A stretch of DNA of 42,323 nt from Gemmatimonadales bacterium (lineage in GTDB: Bacteria > Gemmatimonadota > Gemmatimonadetes > Gemmatimonadales > GWC2-71-9), in assembly GCA_025934955.1 (NCBI GenBank), contig JAICWE010000024.1:1-42323 (forward strand), in the 5' to 3' direction. The notes beneath the pieces are model-generated. The model worked only from the letters and a program-made list of their open reading frames with translations. It was not told where the DNA came from and ran no database searches. A program made the position numbers and the translations under genes. The stretch's first letter is position 1. Each line of letters starts with the position of its first letter. Below, in pieces: positions 9,865 through 17,603 of the stretch.

Positions 9865-11514
9865 GGTGCTCCCGGACTGCGCCGCGCCGAGCTGCGGCAG
9901 GTGGCCGCGACGCCGGCGGACGTGCTGGTGATCGGCGGCGGGATCGTCGGCGCCGGAGTGGCGCGCGACGCCGCCATGCGCGGGCTCCGGACGGTGCTGG
10001 TCGAGCAGCACGACCTGGCATGGGGCACCAGCTCGCGCTCCAGCCGGCTGATCCACGGCGGGCTCCGCTACCTCGAGCAGGGCGCCATCGGACTCGTGGC
10101 CGAGGCGCTCCGCGAGCGGGCCGTGCTCCGGCGGATCGCGCCCCATCTGGTGCATCCGCTGCCGTTCGTCTTCCCGGTCCACGCCGGCGACCGGATCGGC
10201 CGCATGAAGCTCGGCGCGGGCCTGCTGCTGTACGACCTGCTCGCGCTGCTTCGCAATGTGGGCCGACACCGGATGCTCAGCAAGCGCCAGCTCCTCGCGC
10301 GGGAGCCGCTGCTGCGTGACCGCGGCCTTCGGGGCGGCGCGCTCTACTACGATGCCCAGTGCGACGACGCGCGGCTGGTGATCGCGACGGCCCGCTCCGC
10401 GGCGGCACATGGCGCGGCGATCCTCCACTACGCGGCGGTGCGCGGGTTCCGGCGCGAGGACGGCCGCATTGCCGGCGCGGAGGTGGAAGACCGGCTCACC
10501 GGTGAGCGGCTGGAGCTCCGGGCGCAGGTGGTGGTAAGCGCCACCGGACCGTGGACCGACGGCGTGCGGCGGATGGAGGACCCCGCCGCCCAGGCGCTTC
10601 TGCGGCTCACCAAGGGCGTACACGTCGTGGTGCCGCGGACCCGGGTGGGAAATCACGAGGCGATCACCTTTACCAGTCCGATCGACGGCCGGGTGATGTT
10701 CGTGCTGCCGTGGGGCGAGCTGTCGTACATCGGCACCACCGACACCGACACGGCCGAGTCGCCCGAGCAGGTCCGCGCCGCCGATGTCGACGTGCTGTAT
10801 CTCCTTCGCTCGGCCAACGCGCTCTTCCCCGGCGCCCGGCTCACCGTGGAGGACGTACGGGCGACGTGGGCCGGACTCCGGCCGCTGCTCCGCAGCGACA
10901 CCGCGGACGCGCGCGCGTCGTCGCTCTCGCGCGAGCACGCGATCGTCGAGGGCGCCGGCGGGATGATCGCCGTCGCCGGCGGCAAGCTCACGACCTATCG
11001 CGCGATGGCGGCGGAGACCGTAGACCGGGTGGTGCGCCGGCTCGGCCCCCGCGGCGGCGGCGCCTGGCCCGCGTGGGCGGCGACGGATACGGAACCCCTC
11101 CCCGGCGGCGAGACCGCCGATCTCACCGCGTTCGCGGCGATGGGCAACGATGCCGGGCTCCCGCCGGCGACGATCGCGCATCTGCTCCGGCACTACGGCA
11201 CCGAGGCGGCGGGTATCTGCAACCTCGCGGTCAGCGACCGCATGCTCGCACGACCGCTCGATCCCGACCATCCCGCGATCGCGGCCGAGGTGATTCACGC
11301 CGTGCGCCGGGAGCTGGCGCTGCGAGTCGAGGACGTGCTGGTGCGGCGAATCCATCTGTTCTATGAGGTACCCGACCGCGGCCGCCGCGCGGCGGCGAAC
11401 GTGGCGACGCTGATGGGAGGCGAGCTCGGGTGGGATGACACACGCATCGCCGCGGAGCGGGAGCGCTACGCGGCGATGGTGAAGGCGGCCTGCGGCGGAG
11501 TTACTGCACCGTAA
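9856..11514 (+). CDS. glpD: Glycerol-3-phosphate dehydrogenase, FAD-dependent
   Basis: This membrane-associated flavoenzyme oxidises sn-glycerol 3-phosphate to dihydroxyacetone phosphate and reduces quinone. The 552 residues show the FAD-binding VLVIGGGIVGAGVARDAAMRG, then GTSSRSSRLIHGGLRYLE, the substrate-binding ATGPWTD region, SYIGTTDTD and the VAGGKLTTYR motif, with the C-terminal DAO_C helical domain from about 400. All conserved blocks are present. GTG at 9856 is the first plausible start; GTG at 9901 would shorten it by 15 residues and remove the divergent overlap. Its 3' end overlaps the convergent lipoprotein gene by 14 bases. Confidence 0.94.
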   Translation: MRHGAPGLRRAELRQVAATPADVLVIGGGIVGAGVARDAAMRGLRTVLVEQHDLAWGTSSRSSRLIHGGLRYLEQGAIGLVAEALRERAVLRRIAPHLVHPLPFVFPVHAGDRIGRMKLGAGLLLYDLLALLRNVGRHRMLSKRQLLAREPLLRDRGLRGGALYYDAQCDDARLVIATARSAAAHGAAILHYAAVRGFRREDGRIAGAEVEDRLTGERLELRAQVVVSATGPWTDGVRRMEDPAAQALLRLTKGVHVVVPRTRVGNHEAITFTSPIDGRVMFVLPWGELSYIGTTDTDTAESPEQVRAADVDVLYLLRSANALFPGARLTVEDVRATWAGLRPLLRSDTADARASSLSREHAIVEGAGGMIAVAGGKLTTYRAMAAETVDRVVRRLGPRGGGAWPAWAATDTEPLPGGETADLTAFAAMGNDAGLPPATIAHLLRHYGTEAAGICNLAVSDRMLARPLDPDHPAIAAEVIHAVRRELALRVEDVLVRRIHLFYEVPDRGRRAAANVATLMGGELGWDDTRIAAERERYAAMVKAACGGVTAP

Positions 11515-12499
11515 TCGTGCCGTGCATGCCGGTACCCGGCGCGCCATGCACCGAGCAGTGGAATGCGTACGTGCCCGCCGTGTTGAACGTCACCTGGTAG
11601 GTCCGCGGCGGCCCGTTCGGCGCGCCGCTGCTCGCGAAGCTGGGCGGCCCATCGGATGTGACGTCATGCGTGCTGCTCACCCAGACGAACGAGACCGTCG
11701 TGCCGGCCGGCACGGTGAGCGTCGACGGCTCGAACCGCGGGCCGTTGACGTCGTCGATCAGCTGAATCGTGTTCGCCGGAACGGTCGCGGTGGCGGTGAA
11801 CGTCACGGGCGACCCCGTCGCGCCGCTGACCGATGCCGTCGCCGTCTGGGCGCCGCCCGCGGGACCGAGCGTCCACGTCGACGTCGCCCGGCCGGTGGCA
11901 TCGGTCACCGACGACGTCGGGCTCAACGTGCCGCCGCCGGTGGTTGCCCACGACACGGTGACGCCGGGCCGCACATCGTTGGCGTCGGCCAGGAGGACGG
12001 CGAGCGGGACGGGCAGCGCCGAGCCGGCGGCGCCGGTCTGCCCGTCGCCGTCGGCACCGCCCGCCTTGGCGAGGGTCGGGACAAGGACTTGTCCGGAGCT
12101 AGCCGTCGCATGGAACACCACCGGCGATCCGGTCGCGCCGGGGAGCGCCGCCTGCGCCGTCTGATCGCCCGCCGTGGCCCCGAGCGTCCACACCGTCGTC
12201 GCGATTCCATTCGCGTCGGTGATGCTGCTCGGCGGCGCCAGGGAGCCACCGCTGGACGTGCTCCAGGCCACCATCGCCCCGGCGAGCGCGGCGCCGCCCT
12301 GCGTCACTGCCACGCGGAGGGGAGCGAACAGCGCGACACCAACCCCACCGGTTTGAGCATCGCCGCTCGCCGTCGCCGTCTTCGCGATCGCGGCGCTCCC
12401 ACCTCCCGGGCCAGCGTTGTCCCCGCCGCACGCCAGCATCGCGCTCAGAACCCCGAGCTGGACGCCGACGAACCACCGGCCCTTCGTTAGGCGAAGCAT
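11501..12499 (-). CDS. Lipoprotein with two Big-like domains and a cupredoxin domain
   Basis: A predicted outer-surface or periplasmic lipoprotein of 332 residues. A signal peptide ends in a lipobox, MLAC, with Cys24 as the lipidated residue. Two tandem ~95-residue immunoglobulin-like (bacterial Big) repeats follow, each ending in the pattern S.TDA.G.A...WTLG...G.QTA.A...GATGSPV.F.ATA (about 40-135 and 140-238). The C-terminal domain (about 245-332) is plastocyanin-like, with a complete type 1 copper ligand set: His278, Cys315, His318 and Met325. GGAGG precedes the ATG at 12499. Copper binding or electron transfer is inferred; the partner is unknown. Confidence 0.85.
   Translation of the reverse strand: MLRLTKGRWFVGVQLGVLSAMLACGGDNAGPGGGSAAIAKTATASGDAQTGGVGVALFAPLRVAVTQGGAALAGAMVAWSTSSGGSLAPPSSITDANGIATTVWTLGATAGDQTAQAALPGATGSPVVFHATASSGQVLVPTLAKAGGADGDGQTGAAGSALPVPLAVLLADANDVRPGVTVSWATTGGGTLSPTSSVTDATGRATSTWTLGPAGGAQTATASVSGATGSPVTFTATATVPANTIQLIDDVNGPRFEPSTLTVPAGTTVSFVWVSSTHDVTSDGPPSFASSGAPNGPPRTYQVTFNTAGTYAFHCSVHGAPGTGMHGTITVQ
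12485..12492 (-). repeat. GCCTAACG octamer, copy 4
   Basis: At codons 3-5 of the lipoprotein gene (coding strand CGC CTA ACG, Arg-Leu-Thr), using the rare CTA leucine codon. Confidence 0.5.
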
Positions 12500-12612
12500 G
12501 ATAACCTCCCGATCTCTCGAAGGATGACCGCTTCCAACGCACGACGCCGACTGCCGTCCGCCTCCACGCTGCGGCCGCGCCGCGCCGGGGTGAAGCGTCC
12601 GGAGCGACCCGT

Positions 12613-12618
12613 TATCTT
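12613..12618 (+). promoter_or_regulatory. Possible -10 box (TATCTT) for kgd
   Basis: TATCTT lies 56 bases upstream of the preferred GTG start at 12675 and only eight bases before the alternative ATG at 12627. The same hexamer precedes gluQ on the minus strand. If it is the real -10, the ATG at 12627 would be close to the transcript start. Confidence 0.35.
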
Positions 12619-12674
12619 CCCTGCGGATGCGGCGCCCGCGGGCCGCCGCGACTGATCAACGACCGGAGCAGCAA

Positions 12675-15600
12675 GTGGACTTCAACGTCTTCGAGACGGC
12701 CAACGCGGGCTTCGCGCAGGCGATGTACGAGGAGTACCTCCGGGACCCGGCGGCCGTCGGACCGGAGTGGCGCCGCCTCTTCGAGAGCGGCATCCGGGGG
12801 GAGACGCCGGATTACGGCGGCAATGGACACCCGTCGATCCAGACCTCCACGGCGACGCCGGCGCCGATCGCAGCAGCGCCGCCGCCGCCGACCTCGGCGC
12901 CCGCCGTCGCCCTGCCGCCTGCTGATGCGCCTTCCGGCGGTACGCCGTTGAAGGGTCCGGCCGCGCGCCTCGTGCAGAACATGAACGACAGTCTGTCGGT
13001 TCCGACCGCGACGAGCTTTCGCGAGCTGTCGGTCGCGGCACTCGAAGCGCGCCGCCGCGACCTCAACGCCGCCCTCCAGGCCGCCGGCCGGGCCGAGAAG
13101 ATCTCGTTCACGCACCTGATCGCCTGGGGCATCGTGCAGGCGACGCGGCAGCATCGGGTCATGGGCCACACGCTCGCCACGCATGACGGGACGTTCTATC
13201 GAGTCGAGCCCGCCGGCATCTCGCTCGGCCTCGCGGTGGACGTCACCCGGAAGGACGGGAGCCGCGGCCTGGTCGTCCCGGTCATCAAGCAGGCGGAGGC
13301 GATGGACTTCCGCGCCTTCCACGCGGCCTACGAAGCGCTGGTGGACAAGGCGCGGGCCAATCGCCTCATGCCCGACGATTTCCAGGGCGCCACGATGACG
13401 CTCACCAACCCCGGCGGGCTCGGCACGGTGGCGTCGGTGCCGCGGCTCATGAGCGGCCAGGGGAGCATCATCGCGGTCGGCTCGATCGGCTATCCGGCGG
13501 AGTTCGCCGCGGTGAGCGACGAGCGGCGGAAGGAGCTGGGGCTCAGCAAGGTGATGACGGTGACGAGCACCTACGACCACCGCGTCATCCAGGGCGCCGA
13601 GTCGGGGGCGTTCCTCGCCACGCTGGATCACCTGCTCCAGGGCGACGAGCGCTTCTACCAGACGATCTTCGAGAGTCTCGGCCTCGGGGCGCCGAGCGCG
13701 CGGGCCATCGTGGCGCCGCGGGTCGCGGCGAAGCCGCTCGAGGAAGGCTCGGCCTCGATGGCCGACCTGATGCACGTCGGCGCGGCCATGGCGCTGGTGA
13801 AGGCGTTCCGCACCCACGGCCACCTCGCGGCGCGACTCGATCCGCTCGGCAGTGAGCCGATCGGCGACCCGGCGTTGAATCCGCAGGGGCCGCTCGGCCT
13901 CACGCCGGAGGTGATGGCGACGATCCCGTCGCGCGTGCTGCGGGTGTACGTCCCGGGCGAGACGCTGCTCGACGCGTACCCCAACCTCCAGGCGACGTAC
14001 TGCGGGACCATCGCCTATCAGATCGAGCACATCGCCAGCCACGAGCAGCGCGTGTGGCTGCGCGAGAAGATCGAGTCCGGCGCGTTCCGCACCCCGCTCG
14101 CGCCGGAGGAGCGGCGCCGGCTGCTGGCCCGCCTCACCGAGGTCGAGTCGCTCGAGAGCTTCCTCCACAAGGCGTATCTGGGGCAGAAGCGGTTCTCGAT
14201 CGAGGGTGTGGACATGCTGGTGCCGATGCTCGACCAGCTCATCGAGCACGCCGCCGAGCTCAACACCCGGGAAGTGGTGCTGGGCATGGCGCATCGCGGG
14301 CGGCTCAACGTGCTCGCGCATACGGTGGGGCGCCCGTACGAGACCATCTTCGCCGAGTTCGAGGGCGGACGGCATGTCGAGGGCGGGCAGCTCACCCCCG
14401 AAGGGGGCACCGGCGACGTGAAGTACCACCACGGCGCCGAGGGCGCGTACCCGACGCGAAGCGGCAAGGCGATCACCGTCGCGCTGGTCCCGAACCCCAG
14501 CCACCTCGAGTTCGTGAACGCGGTGGTCGAGGGCCGCGCTCGCGCCAAGCAGACCACCCGCCGGGGCCAGGACGCGCACCTCGACGTGAGCAACGCGCTG
14601 CCGGTGCTGATCCACGGCGACGCGGCGTTCGCCGGACAGGGGGTCGTGGCGGAGACGCTCAATCTCAGCGCGCTCGCCGCGTACCGGACCGGCGGAACGG
14701 TGCACATCATCACCAACAACCAGGTCGGCTTCACCACCGACATGGCCGACGCGCGGTCCACCCAGTACGCCTCCGACCTCTCGAAGGGCTTCGACGTCCC
14801 CATCATCCACGTCAACGCCGACGACGCGGAGGCGTGCCTCTCGGCGGTGCGGCTGGCGATGGCGTACCGGACCACGTTCGGGCGCGACGTCGTGATCGAT
14901 CTCGTCGGCTACCGCCGCCACGGTCATAACGAGGGCGACGAGCCGGCCTACACCCAACCGCTCATGTACGCGCGGATCAAGCAGCTCCCCACCGTGCGAC
15001 AGCGCTACGCCGATCAGCTCGTCGCGGCCGGCGTGCTCACCGCGGACGACGCGGCAAAGGATGCGGCGGCGGCGTACCAGCGTCTGCTCGACCTGCAGAC
15101 GCGGTTCAAGGGAAGCATGGGCGGCGCGGTCGCGAAGGAGCCGGCGAAGGAGGTCGTCGCGGGGCAGGAGGTGAACACCGCCGTGCCGGCGGAGCTGCTG
15201 ACGTCGCTCAACGAGCAACTCCTCACCACGCCGGACGGGTTTGCGGTCCACCCGAAGCTTCGCCGCCAGCTCGAGCGGCGGCGCGCCGTGCTTGGGCCCG
15301 ATGGCGGCATCGATTGGGCTCACGCGGAAGCACTGGCGCTCGCGTCCCTGGTGACCGAGGGCGTACCGGTCCGCCTCACCGGCCAGGATACCGAGCGCGG
15401 CACGTTCAGCCAGCGCCAGGCGGTGCTGCACGACGTGAACACCGGGGCGACGTACACGCCGCTCAAGCGGCTGGCCGGCGCGCTCGCGCCGCTGGAGCTG
15501 CACAACAGCCCGCTTTCGGAGCTGGCGGCGATCGGATTCGAGTACGGCTACAGCGCGGCGGCGCCCGAGGCGCTGGTGCTGTGGGAGGCGCAGTTCGGCG

Positions 15601-16397
15601 ACTTCGCCAACGGTGCGCAGGTCATCATCGACCAGTTCCTCTCCTCAGGCCTGTCCAAGTGGGGGCTCACGACGCGGCTGACGCTGCTCCTGCCGCACGG
15701 CTACGAGGGCCAGGGGCCGGAGCACTCGAGCGCGCGGCTGGAGCGGTTCCTCCAGCTCTGCGCCGAGGGCAATCTGCGGGTCGCCTACCCGACGACGCCG
15801 GCGCAATACTTCCACGTGCTCCGCCGCCAGGCCAGGCGCAACCGGCAGCGGCCGCTGATCGTGATGACGCCGAAGAGCCTGCTCCGCCTGCCCCACGCGA
15901 CGTCGAAGCTGACCGACCTCTCGGAAGGCCGCTGGCAGCCGGTGCTGGACGACGAGTCGGCGGCGGCACGGCGCGGTGCCATCTCGCGGCTGGTGCTCTG
16001 CAGCGGCAAGGTCTACTACGACCTGCTGGCCGAGGCGGAGAAGCTGCCGGACGACCGCCGGCCCGCGATCGTGCGGGTGGAACAGCTCTATTCCTTCCCG
16101 TGGAGCGAGATGCGGGCGATGCTGGCGCGCTACGAGAGCGTGCGCGAGGTGGTGTGGACCCAGGAAGAGCCGCAGAACATGGGCGCGTGGCGCTACATCG
16201 AGCCGAAGCTGCGGGAGATGCTGCCTAACGGCGCCGCGCTGGTGTATGCCGGCCGGCCGGAGCGCGCCAGCCCGGCGGAAGGGTACCCGGCGGCGCACGC
16301 GGCGGAGCAGAGCCGGATCGTGACCGACGCGCTTGGCGTCGGCGCGCAGCGGACGCCGCTCGAGACGATGGCGGCGGCGGGACAGGCCAAAGGCTAG
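12675..16397 (+). CDS. kgd: Fused 2-oxoglutarate dehydrogenase E2-E1 (Kgd type)
   Basis: A 1240-residue multifunctional enzyme of the TCA cycle, like mycobacterial Kgd/OdhA: a short N-terminal segment (FNVFETANAGFAQAMYEEYL), a low-complexity Ala/Pro linker, an E2 succinyltransferase core (about 105-340) with catalytic His302 in TYDHR, then a complete thiamine-diphosphate E1 with GDAAFAGQG (648-656) and ITNNQVG. There is no lipoyl domain, so a lipoylated protein must be supplied elsewhere. GTG at 12675 is preferred because GGAG lies seven bases upstream and homologues start at the NVFE region; ATG at 12627 would add 16 residues. It is monocistronic, ending before a strong hairpin. Confidence 0.94.
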   Translation: MDFNVFETANAGFAQAMYEEYLRDPAAVGPEWRRLFESGIRGETPDYGGNGHPSIQTSTATPAPIAAAPPPPTSAPAVALPPADAPSGGTPLKGPAARLVQNMNDSLSVPTATSFRELSVAALEARRRDLNAALQAAGRAEKISFTHLIAWGIVQATRQHRVMGHTLATHDGTFYRVEPAGISLGLAVDVTRKDGSRGLVVPVIKQAEAMDFRAFHAAYEALVDKARANRLMPDDFQGATMTLTNPGGLGTVASVPRLMSGQGSIIAVGSIGYPAEFAAVSDERRKELGLSKVMTVTSTYDHRVIQGAESGAFLATLDHLLQGDERFYQTIFESLGLGAPSARAIVAPRVAAKPLEEGSASMADLMHVGAAMALVKAFRTHGHLAARLDPLGSEPIGDPALNPQGPLGLTPEVMATIPSRVLRVYVPGETLLDAYPNLQATYCGTIAYQIEHIASHEQRVWLREKIESGAFRTPLAPEERRRLLARLTEVESLESFLHKAYLGQKRFSIEGVDMLVPMLDQLIEHAAELNTREVVLGMAHRGRLNVLAHTVGRPYETIFAEFEGGRHVEGGQLTPEGGTGDVKYHHGAEGAYPTRSGKAITVALVPNPSHLEFVNAVVEGRARAKQTTRRGQDAHLDVSNALPVLIHGDAAFAGQGVVAETLNLSALAAYRTGGTVHIITNNQVGFTTDMADARSTQYASDLSKGFDVPIIHVNADDAEACLSAVRLAMAYRTTFGRDVVIDLVGYRRHGHNEGDEPAYTQPLMYARIKQLPTVRQRYADQLVAAGVLTADDAAKDAAAAYQRLLDLQTRFKGSMGGAVAKEPAKEVVAGQEVNTAVPAELLTSLNEQLLTTPDGFAVHPKLRRQLERRRAVLGPDGGIDWAHAEALALASLVTEGVPVRLTGQDTERGTFSQRQAVLHDVNTGATYTPLKRLAGALAPLELHNSPLSELAAIGFEYGYSAAAPEALVLWEAQFGDFANGAQVIIDQFLSSGLSKWGLTTRLTLLLPHGYEGQGPEHSSARLERFLQLCAEGNLRVAYPTTPAQYFHVLRRQARRNRQRPLIVMTPKSLLRLPHATSKLTDLSEGRWQPVLDDESAAARRGAISRLVLCSGKVYYDLLAEAEKLPDDRRPAIVRVEQLYSFPWSEMRAMLARYESVREVVWTQEEPQNMGAWRYIEPKLREMLPNGAALVYAGRPERASPAEGYPAAHAAEQSRIVTDALGVGAQRTPLETMAAAGQAKG
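16223..16230 (+). repeat. GCCTAACG octamer, copy 5
   Basis: Near the 3' end of kgd, across Leu-Pro-Asn-Gly with CCT AAC for Pro-Asn. Confidence 0.5.
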
Positions 16398-16422
16398 GAG
16401 TCGGCCGCTGCCGGAAAAAACT

Positions 16423-16450
16423 CAGGGCCTGCGCTTCGGCGCAGGCCCTG
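16423..16450. terminator. Bidirectional intrinsic terminator
   Basis: A perfect 12-bp stem (CAGGGCCTGCGC / GCGCAGGCCCTG) closes on a TTCG tetraloop. On minus it is followed by a run of six U (AAAAAA at 16415-16420), so it terminates the HNH gene well. On plus it is followed by TTTGCTT, a weaker tail for kgd. It sits between the two convergent stops. Confidence 0.88.
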
Positions 16451-16474
16451 TTTGCTTCGCGTCCTTCGGCTACC

Positions 16475-16876
16475 TCAGGCGTCCTTCGCCAGGATCGGCC
16501 GCTCGGAGGCCTGGCGGGCCAGGTCCTTCAGCGGATCCGAGAGGTGCTCGCCGTAATGCAGGAGAAACACCCCGCGCGCCCGCTTCGCCAGCAAAAAGGC
16601 GAGGAGCGGCGTGTCGGCCTTGGCCGCGTTGCATTCGCGGCAGGCGAGCACGAGGTTATCCGGGCGATCGTACGCGGTCTGGCCACGGCGGGGACGCACG
16701 TGGTCGAGGGTGATGGCCTCGGACGGGGTTTCGGTGCCGCAGTAGGCGCACACCGAGCCATGCTGCGAAAGCAGCCATTCGCGGTGGCCCTGCATGCTGC
16801 GGCCGGACGAGCGACGGAAGGAAGCTGGAGCGACTGCGGTTCCTGCGGAGGTACGACGTCTTGGTCTGCGTGCCAC
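16475..16876 (-). CDS. HNH endonuclease
   Basis: A 133-residue HNH nuclease of the McrA/5-methylcytosine-restriction-like standalone type. A basic N-terminus (about 1-27) leads to the zinc-binding and catalytic core: C43-x2-C46, DH at 58-59 (the catalytic His in ITLDHVRPR), Asn74 in DRPDNLVLAC, and C79-x2-C82. All ββα-metal residues are intact. There is no restriction or phage context nearby, so its role (DNA repair, defence or domesticated homing nuclease) is open. GTG at 16876 is used, right after a TAATTT box; ATG at 16798 would drop the basic tail. It ends at the shared terminator after kgd. Confidence 0.86.
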   Translation of the reverse strand: MARRPRRRTSAGTAVAPASFRRSSGRSMQGHREWLLSQHGSVCAYCGTETPSEAITLDHVRPRRGQTAYDRPDNLVLACRECNAAKADTPLLAFLLAKRARGVFLLHYGEHLSDPLKDLARQASERPILAKDA

Positions 16877-16991
16877 AAATTACCACTTGACTGGTTGAAC
16901 ATGAGCCGGCAAGGCCGGCGGCCATTCGAGCGCCTGAACGATAATCACCGGGAGGCCGGAATGGCAGTGTCCCCGCCCCGGCCGGCCGCGG

Positions 16992-16997
16992 TATAAT
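16992..16997 (+). promoter_or_regulatory. Consensus -10 box TATAAT
   Basis: A perfect TATAAT ends five bases before the ATG at 17003. There is no Shine-Dalgarno, so transcription should start at or next to the A of ATG. No clear -35 is seen. Confidence 0.55.
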
Positions 16998-17002
16998 CCG
17001 GC

Positions 17003-17497
17003 ATGCCCCGTCCGTTCCTCCCCTGCCTCGCCATTCTGGCGCTTGCCGGCTGCGGCGCCGCGCCCGCGTCGGTGGCCCGGGAGAGCGGCGCCCGCCGCGC
17101 GATCGAGCACACCGTGGCCGACTACGTGAACGCCACCAACCGGGGCGACGCCCGGGCTCTGGCCGAGCTCTACACCGACGACGCCATCCTGCTGCCGCCC
17201 GACGACAGCCTGGTGCGCGGACGCAGCGGCATCCGCGAGTTCTGGAGCCGCGGTCTCGAGGGCGGCCTCAGCATGGAGACGGTGCGGCTCGAAGTGCACG
17301 GCGAGGCGGCGCTGCTGGTGGCGCGCTACAGCCTGGCCGCGACCGCCGACGAGAGCGCCGACAGCGGAAAGTGCGCGATGAGCTTTGCCCGGCAGCGTGA
17401 CGGCAGCTGGAAGCTCACTGCCGACATCTGGAACAACGACACCGGCGCCGCCGACGACTCGACCGACGACTCGGCGCCGCTCACGCCGGTCACCTAG
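17003..17497 (+). CDS. NTF2-like (SnoaL/DUF4440) lipoprotein
   Basis: A 164-residue exported lipoprotein. The signal peptide ends in LALAGC, placing the lipidated Cys at about residue 17. The rest is one NTF2-like cone fold of the DUF4440/SnoaL type: helices with [33 protein letters not shown], the GRSGIREFW block, and C-terminal strands ending in [12 protein letters not shown]. Such domains occur as ligand-binding or enzyme-like modules; no catalytic residues can be assigned. The acidic Asp/Thr tail is probably disordered. It lies upstream of transketolase but the 106-base gap holds a separate promoter-like box. Confidence 0.85.
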   Translation: MPRPFLPCLAILALAGCGAAPASVARESGARRAIEHTVADYVNATNRGDARALAELYTDDAILLPPDDSLVRGRSGIREFWSRGLEGGLSMETVRLEVHGEAALLVARYSLAATADESADSGKCAMSFARQRDGSWKLTADIWNNDTGAADDSTDDSAPLTPVT

Positions 17498-17554
17498 CCG
17501 CGGACGGCGATGCCGACACCGCGAGCCCGCATTCCGCGACCCCGCCCCGTCGTG

Positions 17555-17560
17555 TAGCTT
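17555..17560 (+). promoter_or_regulatory. Possible -10 box (TAGCTT) for tkt-tal
   Basis: TAGCTT, directly preceded by TG, lies 43 bases upstream of the proposed CTG start of transketolase. The identical hexamer precedes two minus-strand genes (2955-2960 and 5761-5766). Confidence 0.35.
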
Positions 17561-17591
17561 TCCGCCCTGCCGCCGTCCGCATCACCCCTGC

Positions 17592-17597
17592 AAGGAG
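17592..17597 (+). promoter_or_regulatory. Shine-Dalgarno AAGGAG deciding a CTG start
   Basis: AAGGAG is followed by six bases and then CTG (17604) in the transketolase frame. No ATG, GTG or TTG lies at a suitable distance; the next in-frame GTG (17634) is 36 bases away with no ribosome-binding site of its own. Confidence 0.6.
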
Positions 17598-17603
17598 CCG
17601 GTC

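Noticed and set aside
12627..12674. ATG at 12627 as the kgd start
   Set aside because: It adds an unconserved basic stretch and has no Shine-Dalgarno, while GTG at 12675 has GGAG at seven bases. Not fully excluded if kgd is leaderless from the TATCTT box.
12612..15503. A 963-codon open frame on minus opposite kgd
   Set aside because: It has an Arg/His/Leu/Gly-rich composition typical of an antisense shadow in high-GC DNA; kgd on plus has complete catalytic motifs.
16884..16920. TTGACT/TTGAAC as plus-strand -35 boxes before the NTF2 lipoprotein
   Set aside because: They lie far more than 20 bases from the TATAAT at 16992 and no -10 follows at 16-18 bases.
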